64,000 nucleotides of DNA from Aaosphaeria pasadenensis (taxonomy: Eukaryota > Ascomycota > Dothideomycetes > Pleosporales), in the NCBI GenBank assembly GCA_022813625.1, contig JAKLMB010000030.1:248001-312000 (forward strand), given 5' to 3'. The position numbers and the translations under genes are program-made. Positions 36,105 to 48,700 of this stretch are shown one piece after another; position 1 is the stretch's first letter, and each line of letters opens with the position of its first letter. The notes under the pieces were generated by a model. The model did no database searches. It was not told where the DNA came from and saw only the letters and a program-made list of their open reading frames with translations.

Positions 36105-39100
36105 GCGGAGGTTTTTCTTTCTGAATTCGAATGTACCCACAGCGAGCGCGCATCGGGGGGATCGTATCTGCATATATTTCCCACCCTTAACTTTCTGACA
36201 TCTCCCTCTCCATCACTCACGAAGTGTAACGACTTGAAGACATGCTCACGAATCTCCTTTTGTATCAACTTTTAATTTCATATTATAATTTCTTAGCTGT
36301 CTTGAGTTATTTATTGCATATCATCATATCAGCATCGCATGCATGTACGTATGTATATAGGATAGCACGGCGGGAATGAACGATAAATATCATGAACAGA
36401 CATATATGCATGAGCATTCCCTTTTGAGTTGACATAAGAAACTACGATAAAGATGTCTTTGACTGCTCTTGGTATCTACTCTGTTAATTTGAATGGCTGT
36501 GCGTACATTTTTATACATGGTACGGCAAATCATTGATAGACTTGCACGAGAGGGGGAATATGTATGTGTGTATGTGTGTATACATTTGCGAGAGGTCTGC
36601 GACCTACGCATTACCCTACCACTATAAACATCGTCACGCACTCTCATCGAGAACGTGCGGGATGTTTAGGTGCAAGCTAACACCATACAACGATAGAGAA
36701 GTGCTACGCTTGATAGAAGAAGGATATCTCAACACGTGTACGTTCCTGTGCAGGTCAATACGTGTAGGCATGTGTATATCCACGCACATCCTATACCCAG
36801 TACCTATCCTTCTTTCACATATCTACTCAATGCGCCCATACAACCTACTTACACTTACCAACCCGCCGCCATCCAGGCCGCCGCCTTACATGTTACGATC
36901 GATGTAAGCATGGGCTTTAGAAGCGGACGAAACGAAAAAGCATCACAAGAGGGCGATTTTACCCGGGCCGGCGAATCACAGAAGGGGGATTATAGCATTG
37001 AGAGGCAGGTCGTGTTTCGGGCTTGCGTAAGTTTTGCGTTCGATGGGGTGGGATGGATATCTTGGGGGAGGGGTATGTTTGTGTGAAAGTGTGCAGGGCT
37101 GGGCTGGGAGGAGGGGTTGTGTGGTATGGTGTACCTTGGGAGTGTGGATGTGAATGTGTGTGATGTGGACGCCTCTTTTTATGCGGGGTGCATAAAGCTT
37201 GTTGTGTGTGTGCGCGTATGTATGTTTTAGGTTTTGATTTTTTGTGTTGCATGGAGGGGAAGTGGAAGAATAGGGCGGATAAAACAGCGTCGGAGAGGGT
37301 GTGATGTCAAATTGTCGATCAGATAGATTGCTGAGAGGTTCGCTCGCTTGAGCTTGTCAAAATGCAGAAACGCGACTGCGAATTGCGGCGGAACAGGGCG
37401 GACGATTGGCGGTGGGTACGATCGTCGTCATGAGACCTCGCTCGTCTCCGTGTCGTTGTACTTGCAATTACGGGCTTGGAATTTTTCCTTTGGATTGATT
37501 GCGAGGAAGCGTCGGTAATGAAGGATGGCGAATGACTCGCCTCGAAGCCTCTGTTGGAAGCGAAGTTCTTGTGGATTTTCTCTTGGGTAGGAGAAGAAGA
37601 AAGTCGGACAACGATCGGGGAGAACATAGAAGGATTTACGTATTGTACGAGGAGAGTAGAGCAGGTGATGGATCGGAGAGAGGTCGGGTAGATGAAGATC
37701 TGGATTGGAACGGAGCGGTTCGTTCCAGGGTTGGTTTGATTTCCCTGCAATGCACATTGCAATTGCAGCACAGCATACCTCGTGCAAGAAGCATGGGAAT
37801 GACGAAAAGCAAGCAAGTAAACAGGCAAGCAAACGAGCTTGCTACCAACAGAAGAAGCAAATACTTACGCATGGCGAGTACCACACTCATGTCATGGTCT
37901 CATACGATAATCTGAATCGGACGAACAGGATTTGTACAACTGGGTAGCGAGATCTTGCATACATATACAAGACGAAGTAGGTATGCTTCCTCCGTGATGG
38001 CCGGTACAATAGTCGGTGGTGGTGGACCCATGCACAGTGTCCCACTGACCTCCCACTTGTTGGCGCCAGCCGCTGCTCCACTTGCTGTTGCTGCTGTGCA
38101 TGAAGGGCGGCGACTCTGTGAGGCTACTGTACAGCCCATAGGCCTACCCCGCAAATGGAGTGTAAGTGGTGTGGATGGGTGGGTTGGCAGTCCACGATGG
38201 ATGCTGTCTCGCATGTTGTGAAACGGACCGCCTGGATCATGCTTTGGGTTTGATGTTAGATTTGCACGGAGCGGTGGTGTGTCTGTAGTTAGTGGAGGAG
38301 AGAACTGAATGTGTGCGGATAGGGCGGAGCACAGCAATGTGAGGTCTTTGACCCTTTGTACTGTAGTTGTCCCAAGCTCTTGAAGGGAATATTGGCCAAT
38401 ATTTGAAGAGGGATTGAAAGGTTCTAGTTGGAGTCGTCGAGATTGCCTGTTCGGGGAGGGAAGATTAGGGTGGACCAATGAGGAGGATATGGGATGGAAG
38501 GATTGGGAAGACAATAACCAAATGTAGGGGTGAACACCTCCAACCCGGGAAGACAAGAGGAGGGCCGTTCGGAAGGTTGGATGAATGGATGGATGGATGA
38601 TGGTGAACAGCGAACAGTGAACAGTGAAGGATGGGTTTCCCCTGGGTGGCGTTAGATAGTGGTGGATGTTATATATTACTATGCCTATCCAGGACTAGCA
38701 GAGAACGTGGGTGATCACTAGTCAGGTGAACGTATCCAAGAATGGATTAGTGGCTTGGAGTTTGGGTTGCTTAGCGCGTTCCCCTGGCGAGACGAACTGG
38801 GTCCGAGCGTCAGGGGTAATGGCGATCGTGATTGGCTACCGTCTCTGCTCCTATTGCATGTTCTCTATGTACTCCGTACCTAGGTAGTTATTGTCTTTGG
38901 TCAATTGAATGCAGATGTGCCAATGTGGCTATCACAGTACCTGTGGTTAAAGATAGATAACATGCAGGCAGAGGAATAGGCGGAAGAGGTATACGCGTAC
39001 TATTCAACCCCCGGAACAGTTCTCTCTGTCTCATCAAGGTGGTACGATCAAAGGCTGCTATGCCGTCTTCACAAGAGAAGATAAGAAAATAGAAGAACGA

Positions 39101-40906
39101 GGAAGAGAGGGCTATTGGATGGTCAGCATTCGTCCTTCAGAACCAACAATATAGGTATCATGCATGTAATATAGGTACCTACCTACACAAAGAAGGTATC
39201 GTATCTTTATGCAAAAACATCACCACCACCATTACTACCAGAGTGCTTATCCACGCCGTACGGTACGTCGTCCCTCAGATCAGAGTTGGATGCTATCATC
39301 ATCATGTAGTTTCAAAGACAAAGTGCCACCAGGATTCCCCCTCTTTCTCCTCTCTGTCCTCTCTGGTTTGCATTCCGGCCGCCACCGCCGAGAGAGTCAG
39401 GGTCAGGGTCGGGGCCAGGGTGAGAGTTAAGGGTATCCCGGGCGGCTGCGTAAACGAGCGAGGGGTGAGCCTGATCATCCACTACTTAGCACTTGTATTC
39501 AATAGTGAATGACGAGGGACAGTAGGCGAATTGGCGGAATGACCATCTAAAGAGGGGAAAGGGAGAGAAGAGGAGATATCTCGTAGCCAGAGAAGGGAAG
39601 GTTATTATTGATTGGCACCAGTTATTGCATTCGGAGAAGGATGAACGAATGATCACCATCTATTCGGGATTCTTCTACTTCCTCTTGATCCTTCTATTCT
39701 TTCTTCTTTTCCTTCTTTTTCTAATTAATCTTCAAGATCGTCTTCTCTCCCTCCCTATACTCTATAGGCAGTAGTCACTGCATGCATACATACTCGTATA
39801 CTCCTTACATGAATCCACGCGCACTCCCGCTGCAATCAACCCAACAACTCATGCATTGATTCAATCCATTCTTCCTTATTCTCTTTCTTACGGTATTTGT
39901 GTACACACACAGTGTATGGAGTAGGTGTGTTTATATTTCTACTAATCCATATAACCGCATATCTACCTTACCTTGCCTAACTTCACATACCTCAACCTAC
40001 CCTACTCCCTGCACCAAGACTATTATACTACATACTAGTAGCTGCATTCTCCCTGACTCTCCCACCGCAATCTTCCCATTGTTGCATCTCTGCAGCTCTG
40101 CGTTTCTTCTCGGTTTGCTTGCCTTGTCAAGCTTACCTGTAGGTTAGGCTTTCCCTTTTGCTACGTGCCGTGGGTACGCTGCCATTGAGAGACCGCCGTT
40201 AGAGACCCCTGAAAAGTCTACTAGACCATCTGCACCATCCGAGTCAAACTCTCCCCACGAGTCCCACACCCACACCCAAACCCAAACTCACGCCCACTCA
40301 CACTCAACTCCTACTCACCATCGCCGACACTTTTCCTCTTCCATCTCCATTTCCTCTTCCCTCTTGGAACAAACTTCGGCCTGCGCGGTCCGCCTCCGTG
40401 CCATTCCACCACCTCCCTCCTCCACCATCACCACGATTGTTTGACCAACGCCGTGTCATGCTCTCATTCTCGTTTCTAATTCTCTCTCTTATCTCTTCAG
40501 GCCTCAACGGCGTACACTGCTCGCACAATTGTCAACGATCCAGCTGCGCTGGCTCTGACTTCTCCTAATAGCCACCAACGCCAGCGGAAGAGGCACCGCA
40601 CCACACACGCACATACACATACACTCACACTCTCTTACACAGCCAATCCTCGCCCTCGCCTTCCTGCAGCCATCATTAACCTGCAGCATACTGACTATTT
40701 TCGACCTCTCAGCATACCCGAAATAGTTGTACAGCTCCATCCTCGCCCCAACTGCGTTCGTTGGTCGCTGTGTGAAACCGACGGGTCTACCACATCTTTT
40801 TTCCCCGTTACGCGCTGGGGCCGGAGAATGTTAAACTGCCGTACCTCTCCACCACCTCCCAACGATCCCCGAACCCTGAGCACGCCGTACTCCCTCGGCC
40901 AAGAGC
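36105..40906. other. 4.8-kb gene-free region before the Sec7 gene
   Basis: No gene can be supported. Open frames up to 218 codons (37900-38556, minus) and 138 codons (37499-37915, plus) lack domains and overlap each other. Seen features are ATGG-type simple repeats near 38577-38600, a 16-bp palindrome at 38388-38403, and a strongly CT/CA-rich stretch (about 40160-40900) that is probably the Sec7 gene's promoter and leader. A long non-coding transcript is possible but unproven. Confidence 0.5.
38388..38403. repeat. Perfect 16-bp palindrome AATATTGGCCAATATT
   Basis: The sequence equals its own reverse complement and holds an ATTGG and a CCAAT pentamer back to back. CCAAT is the core bound by the fungal Hap2/3/5 (CBC) complex, so a regulatory site is possible; it is also only simple symmetry in non-coding DNA. 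Confidence 0.4.
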
Positions 40907-43900
40907 ATGCCTGATTACGGTTCATCCAGTGGAGATGCGCGCGACGACACGAGACCGGTAACTCCCACCGACTTCCCCAAACCACGTAACGGCAAGAGCG
41001 GCTTGCGCGCCCTCAACACCCGCCTCACCCAGCAGGAAACTTTCTACGACGATACCACCCCGGTGGACAACCGACAGGACAACATGGCACATGATCAATT
41101 GAGGGACTCGCACGACCTGTCATTGCACGACAGCGTCCGAAACTCCATCGTTGATAACATGCTGCTCTCCCTGGACCAGTTTGGCACGGCCGGTCCGGCA
41201 ATCTCCAACCCAGCTGCACTTTATTCCAACTTCGACGACGACGACTTCTTCCTGAACAAAAACCCATACCCACCGCCGAAACCGACCCGCCATCGCGGCC
41301 AGACCTATGCATCCTCCCAATCCTCTGATTATGACACCCACGTCGATGACACAGCCTCGCGGTACTCGAACCACCACCGCACGCGGAGGAGCAATAGCAG
41401 CAACAACATTCCAGCCGCGATGAGCCGCAAGAGTAGCATGAGGGGATACCCCAGCCTGCGGGAGAAGCAGACGACTGGCTCATTCGCGGACTACCAGCAG
41501 GCCGGGCACTCGAGGGGCAATGCCAAGAAAGGAAGCAAAGGTAGCAATTCCTCGAGCATGGACTTTGGACACGGCGGGTTTCTAGGTGCGCACCGGCTAG
41601 GCTTTGGACGACGTTCGGCCAGCTTCGACCACGGCAGCCTCGTCGACCGTTCAGGAGGACCGTCAACCAAGGGCGATTCTCTGCTAGAGAGGACGAGGTC
41701 TGCCTATCAAAACTACGACTATGATGCCGCTCCGGAGCCTACCATACCCGCTGGCCCAAGGAGGATCCAGGAACACCCCCCTCAATCGCCCATTGCGTAT
41801 CCCCCTCAGCCTTCCTACGCGCCACCGCAAGCTCCAGTCGTTCGCCGGAAAGCTAGCGTTCGATCAACAGCTACAAACAAGACTCTCCGGAAGAACAAGA
41901 GCCAGCCGGAGCCGAACATGAGGCTCCAAGCGCAAGAGTTTGTGAATGCAAGCACCCTGCGTGATCTGCCACCCGTCCCTTCATATCAAGATCCTCCCGC
42001 TCCATCTCCCACGGTGGCGACACGGAAACAGCCTTTCCAGAACTACATGCAGGCTCAGGCCCAGCCTCCCTCGACACCCGCATCAACACCAAAGGAGAAA
42101 CCTGGCTTTTTCAGGCGCATGTTTGGTGTCAGTTCGTCCAAGGGACCAGCGCAAATGACAAACTCGTCCGTAAACTCCAGCATATCCCACCAAGATGCGT
42201 CCCCAGCCTCTGTACACAATCGCGCGACCGATGTAAACTCGCTGTATTCACAGGCCCGACCACAGACGACACCCAGCAGCTCTAACCATATCGCCTCGCA
42301 GCTCAAAGCACCTCCACCACCCCAGACAGCCAACTCGGCCCAGAGAGAAGCCCAGCCTCCACCTCCTGTTTTGGCGAAGAAGCATTCCTCATTCTTCAGA
42401 CGGAGGAAGAAGTCCATCACCGACAGCTCACGACCGCCGCCCATAATGGCCATGGATTTCCAACCCCCGAAGCCCGTAGACCTCCCCGATCGCCAGCCTA
42501 GTCCAGGTGTTAGCAGCCTACGCAAGGTCATGAACCCCTACCTCAATGATCCTTCGAGCCCTACGAAATACCAGGGAGCCAGACAGCAGCAGGTGGATGT
42601 GGATGAGGACCTGACTGGCGGTGTGCATCTGAGTGGCTTCTCGCCTGGGTACAAACCTCATAAGGATGCAACGGTCCGCTCCGTGAAACCGAACTCGCGT
42701 GACACGAACGAGACTCCACCCTCATCGAGAGGCGAGCAATTGAAGACGGCGCATGCCGCCAGTAACAGCAGCCCCAAGCTGAAGTTGAAGATGAAGCACG
42801 CTGGTGGTAGGACAACGCTCGCTAACTCGCACGAAGACACCTTCCTTGCAGACAGCAGCAGCTGCAATGAGGACTACGGCGGTCGTGCAACGCCATCAGG
42901 CGAGAAGCAGGCAGACTTGCTGGGCCCGCGTCCAGCAGAATCCGGCACCGATAATGCTAGAATTCAACATTCTGTGTCACACTCTGCATCAGAAGCCGAG
43001 GACGAAGGATGGGTGATCACGACACCACCCAAGAAAGAGCAGGCATCGGTAAGAAAGGCAGCAGGAAAATCCCAGCGTGTGTGGCTGGAGCCTACGTCGT
43101 CCGAAGAAGACCTCAAAGCCACGGCGCGAAATGGTGCAGACAGGAAGGAGTCACATGTCGATGGATTAGATGGAAATGGCCGTGGTGCTACTGCCGCCGA
43201 GCGCCTCTCGCTACCTTTGGAAGGTGCACGAACATCGCAAAAGTCGTTGGAGAAGTCGTCGGTAGAGAAGGCGTCGCCCACGTCGGCACAAGCGGAAACC
43301 CCATCGACAGCGAATGACGAAGTTTTCCACTCAGCATCCAGTCTGCCCGTCGTCCAGGTCGAAAGTCGCGAATCCGACGGCATGCCTGCGATCGTAGAGC
43401 AGACGACGTTCCTCGAGGAACGCCCCACGGATGCTGACCGACAGCGTGCATTCGACATCTTCACCGGCGCAGACCCAGCTGTGCAGAAGGGCCAGGCAGC
43501 TGCCGTTCTGGGAGATATGACCCTAACAAGTTCCCGCGTTAGGAAGGCATACATGGAGCTGTTCGACTGGACCGGCTTCAACATCCTCGCTGCCATGAGG
43601 GACCTATGCGGGAAACTCACCCTCAAGGCAGAAACACAGCAAGTCGACCGCATTCTGATGAGCCTCTCAGAGCGGTGGTGCGAGTGCAACGTCAACCACG
43701 GCTTCAAGGCAGCCGATGTCGTTCACACCATTTGCTACTCCGTACTGCTGCTCAACACTGATCTGCATCTTGCAGATATCGAGTCCCGTATGACTCGCAA
43801 CCAGTTCGTTAAAAATACATTGCCGACGGTGGTTCGTGTCTGCAAGGAGGCCATCAAGGATGCTGGGGAGGAAACTCTAAGGCCACAGTCGACACAATTC

Positions 43901-45778
43901 AGGAGGGGATCGATTCCCTGGAACGATAAATCCGAACCGAATTCACCTTCTGCTGACGTGTCTAGCTTTGGCATAGAAGAAGAACCTCTCGAAGGCAGGA
44001 GAGCACGGAGTCGCCTTTCGGTCAAACCACCATTGCGCTCTGGATCCGACGGCCCAGGAGTGGATTCTGCCTCCGCTGAGTGCAATGTCCTCGTTAACTC
44101 TCCCCATAACGCCTCCATGAAGGCATGGGAAATGCAGATCGAGACAGTCCTCAAGGAGTTTTACAACTCGATTCGCCAACAGAGATTGCCCCTGCACGGT
44201 GCATCGAACCTACAAGTTCACGAACAGCCATCTTCGAACAACCTGTCCGTGAGCGGATTGCTGCGTCGCACTCCTAGCGTACTAAGCAAAGCACCTTCTG
44301 ACAACATCAGCTACCGCGGCAGGTCTCAAACTGACTTTAGAAGTGTCGGCAACCGTTGGCAATCCAAGACACGATCTAGGCCGAGACTCTATCCCAACTC
44401 CACAGTTGCATCCAGTCGAACTAGTTTGGATGATACATCTGTGTGGTCACCTGCAGGATCGAGCACATGGAGCAAATACTCCTTCGGAAAGACGCAAACA
44501 TCAATGTCGGTGGATTCCCTAGGCTCACATTTTGCCCATGGGGATTACCAACAGGCCATTGGTTTCGCCAATGCCTTGAGCCAAGCCATCATTCGTGAGG
44601 AAGGCATGACGATAGCCAGCCACGAAGAATTCGCCCGTGTTGCTCCCTTGCTGGAGGACGAAACACTAGAACTGGTTGGCGCTCCATGGGCCAAAGAAGG
44701 TATACTTAAGCACAAGCACCATTTAGAGGCATTGGACAAAAAGGCAAAGGATCGTACCTGGAACGAATGCTTTGCGGTTGTCGAGAAAGGCTACATGCGC
44801 CTTTTCTCATTCAGCGCGAATTCGAAATCCATGCGAATCAAGAACAAGTCACGACCCTCGACAGGCGGTGTTGTTGGAGGTGGAAACTGGATGGACAACG
44901 CGGAAGCCCTAGATAGCTTCCCGCTCAGGCAGTCCATCGCGAGTGCTTTGCCTCCACCGGGGTATTCGAAGTCTCGACCTCACGTCTGGGCGCTGTCTCT
45001 ACCCACCGGTGCCGTCCATCTCTTCCAGGTCGGTACGCCAGACATTGTCCGAGAATTCGTGTCTACGGCGAACTACTGGTCCGCGAGATTGTCCAAGGAA
45101 CCCCTCATGGGCGGTGTTAGCAGCATGGAGTATGGATGGGGTGAGAACGTTATCAACACTGCCCTCATCCGTCAAGACAGCACTCCTTCTACCCAGGGGC
45201 ACGCTCACAGGCCTAGTATGGCTAGCTCTCTTCGCAGCTCTGTGGATCACGCAACAGGAACTGTCAAAGCTCGACTTCCTGGCGACAAGGCCAACCTGCA
45301 CGACTGGAGCCCGCCCACACAGAGCATGATGGCAAGCAACCTTATGGAGGTTGACCAGCTAAGAGCTCTCACGGATTATGTCAAGAATGTTGAGGCCGAG
45401 TTGTCGCGTCACAACGAACTGAGAGCACCCATGCTCATTGCCGTAAGTTAATCTCAAATCTAAAGATAAGTATCTCTAACAAATGGATAGTTCTCTCCTC
45501 GACACCCCAATGCTGCCAAAGCCATGGCGAACTGGGAGCGCAAGTCGTCTTACCTACTTCGGGAGATCGTCAAATTCCGGACCTACATCGACTCGCTGTC
45601 CGCAGCACAGACGCATAAAGACAAGATCTATGCTGAGCGCGATGCGGAAACAGCTAGGGAGGAGGCCGAAGAGGAGGCAGCACGATTGGCGCATGCAGCG
45701 ACGGCAGAGACTGACGGTGGGGATGATGCCCACGCAGCTTCCCAGTCCCAATCCCAGTCCCAGCCCATCTCTGCCTAA
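40907..45778 (+). CDS. Sec7-PH Arf guanine nucleotide exchange factor (Syt1/Syt22 type)
   Basis: Two exons (40907-45442 and 45491-45778) give 1607 aa. It should load GTP on an Arf-family GTPase, probably Arf6-like, at the plasma membrane. Residues 1-830 are disordered and rich in Ser/Pro/Lys, including basic clusters such as KPGFFRRMFGVS and SSFFRRRKKSI. The Sec7 domain covers about 843-985: FDIFTGADPAVQKGQAAAVL, then LTLKAETQQVDRIL with the catalytic glutamate finger (about E909), and ICYSVLLLNTDLHLADI (about 942-958), the second Sec7 signature. A PH domain follows (about 1262-1400), with KEGILKHKHHLE and RTWNECFAVVEKGYMRLFSF. A C-terminal helix, ALTDYVKNVEAELSRHNELRAP, runs across the intron into NWERKSSYLLREIVKFRTYI. 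The order Sec7-PH-coil is that of fission yeast Syt22 and yeast Syt1. Confidence 0.92.
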
Positions 45779-48700
45779 GCCATTCCGTGTTGTGTTCTAT
45801 ACTGACTATGTGATCATGGGTAGGGCTCACACCTCTACGACGTACGATGCGGAGACTAAAACTTCTTCACTCCTCACGTTCGAGGTTCCGATCCCACACT
45901 TGATGAACGGCAGATGCGAGATTATTTCCTTTCCTCATTGTATACTCACACGATCTTCGTGTTGCCATTCGGCTTACCGATTTCATTTTCCTTTTATAAC
46001 CTGTTCTAAGCGTGTCCGCCCGAAGACGAAGAAACGTATTGTACGATCGATTGCATGTTCGTTGCATGGGATGATGGGGTAGACCCTGGGCGTGCAGCAT
46101 ATTCGTGGAGTCAGGACGAAGCCATCTACATTCTAGACGCGCGTCCGAAAGTATTACACCTATGTTATATTGTAATGATGGATGGAAGGGAGTTGTTTTT
46201 AAAGTAGGGAGGGAGTATGTCCATGCATGCATTTTGTAACAGGCGCGGTGGTCTACAGCGCTTTTTCCCTTTACCCCCACGACATTTCGGTGTTATCATC
46301 ATCACCACCTTTCTCCTTTTCTTCATCATCTCTTTCACTTTCTCTTCTCTTCTTCCCATTCTAAAAGGTTGGCTTTTGCTTTTTTAAACATATATGTATC
46401 GTTAATATCGAGCGGGTGGACAGAAAGGCATGATGGTTTGGTAGGAGAGGGAAGTTTTGATATCAGGAACGGAGAGGCGACAGGAGAGAGACTCGCTCTC
46501 GTTCGGGGGATTTATCCCCTTTGTAATAATGATATACCCCAAGTTATACACATACCCATACATCTATCTATGCGTACCTCATATGTTGGAATTACTGTTT
46601 TGACGTGCCGGCGGCCGTGGTGGTGTCTCTAAGGCACTCTTTCAAAGTGGTGGTTTTGCGTCTTTTCATCCGTGTCCCCATGGAGAGATGTAACAATTAG
46701 TCCAAGGAACCAGAGACACAGAAAAAGTACGTTAACGATCGTGCTCACACAAATGGGAGAGTATGAATGTGGCTGCGAATGGCACAGTGTGGCTGTAGGC
46801 GGCTTTGGATTCCGATATGCCTTTCTTTCGTCGTTACGAGTAATAATACGTTACATGACATGGTTGACAAGAATTATGAGGCCCCACGCAAAAGGCTCAT
46901 CGGGCATGCCGCGCGCTACGCTAAAGCACAACCCAGGAAACCCTTCACTTCTTTCCACGTCCACTTCCAGTTCCAGTAGTTAACCACTCACTTACCCAAA
47001 GAAAGAATTCAAACGAAGCCAATTGACCAAAGACGTATGGAGGTAGGCGAGAAAAAATCGACAGGGGTTGGGGGGATCTAGAACGTCTGGAATGGACCCC
47101 TGCAAGAGCTACTGGACATACGGGCTTTTTTTTTTGCGCAAGCCACGGGACGAGTGGCTTTCTGCTGGGGTTGGTTAGGTAGATACTGTACATCAGGTAG
47201 GTACGTATGGCGGTGGTTTGGGGTAATGTGAGTTTTTGCTGTAGATGGAGGTTTAGATGGCTGTGTAGAGGTTCTATTATATGGGGATATTGTATCGTTT
47301 TGCTTGGGAAGTGAGGGCAAGATGTAGATTGGACAAGAAAGGTCATGAAAGTTTATATACAATACGAACTCGATACCGACGTGATTTTACAGTTCGTGAG
47401 TTCTGTTCGGCGTTCCGAGGTGGTGCATGTGATAATCAAAGTATCGTCCATCGACTCCGTAGCGGCCGTCTACATAGGATGCATGTGGTGATGGGGATTT
47501 CTTGTATGGGGATTTCGTGGAGGAAGTACGGAGTATGAGGGGATGATAAAGCGTGTGTGTGTGTGTATATTTGTACTGTATGTACTTGTCTATAGTCTCT
47601 ATGGGATTCCGCTCGAGTGAATGGAAAAGGTTAACCGTTACCCATCGCCATGGCTGAGTCCACAGAGTTTAGTGTTCTTTCTTCGTTCACGTAGTTGGCT
47701 GTGCCTGTTCGTGTGGAATGGAATGGTGTGTATGCCTGATAAGTACGGGTAGATGGGGCATGTGGACATGTAGAGATGGTGATAGGACTGAGCGGTGGGA
47801 CTTTTTTCAGCTGTGTTGGTGGTGGAGATGTTTACCGCAACTCTTTCGGATCCTTCGAACGTTTTCACCGTTCGGAAGGTCATCTATTGCATTCATACCT
47901 CTAGTCATTGAACTCGAAGGGTTTCCGCAGACAGCATGACTACCTGTTCTCCTCGAGGTCAAAAATTGAATTGAAATGATATAATGGATTAGAAATCACA
48001 AATAAATAAGTAAAGGCAAGTGGCTTGAACCGCCGTGGACATCACGAACAGATGGGATGGCTCGATGGGATGGTCAAGGCTGGCGGGTCGGGCGCAGACA
48101 CACGGACACCAGCGCACGCGAGGAGTGGGAACAATGATCTGATCTGGATCTCCCTAATCACCACTACCGTACCTAACTAGTCACCAACACGAGGAACAGA
48201 CCCTTAGACCTAACTACTCATCCCAGGTCTAAGGTCTAAGGACTAAGGTTAAACCTTAAACAAGTTAACAAGGTTAGACACCTACATACCGAGACGAACA
48301 ACTGGTTAGGCCATTACGATAACGAGGAAGAGAGAGTGATGGAAGGGGAATAGACAGAGTAGTGGATAGGGTATGGTTTTGTGGCACCATGGCCCACCGA
48401 CTGCAGTTCGGCATGCCCGCGAGGAAAGGACGAGAAAGGCAAACGATGCAGTATGCAGATGCAGAAGCGGGATGGATGGGTTTCCCGTTTGGAGGTCGGG
48501 AGCGAGGGTTGCTTTCTCATGCGGCATGCCAGAACCCAGACTCGGACGGGTTCGACACCGAATTTGCTCGATTGATTGAATGGGCTGCGGTGTACGGAGA
48601 GGGTAGGTACCTCGTAACGATAGGTAGTATCTGATGGACCACACCATATAGCATACGTACCTACGGTTAAGGGTTTGTCTCTGTTGCAAGGGTAAGGCTA

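Noticed and set aside
37900..38556. 218-codon minus-strand frame in the 36-41 kb gap
   Set aside because: No recognisable domain or codon bias; overlaps other equally long random frames.
42964..43707. 247-codon antisense frame within the Sec7 gene
   Set aside because: Shadow of the Sec7 coding strand.
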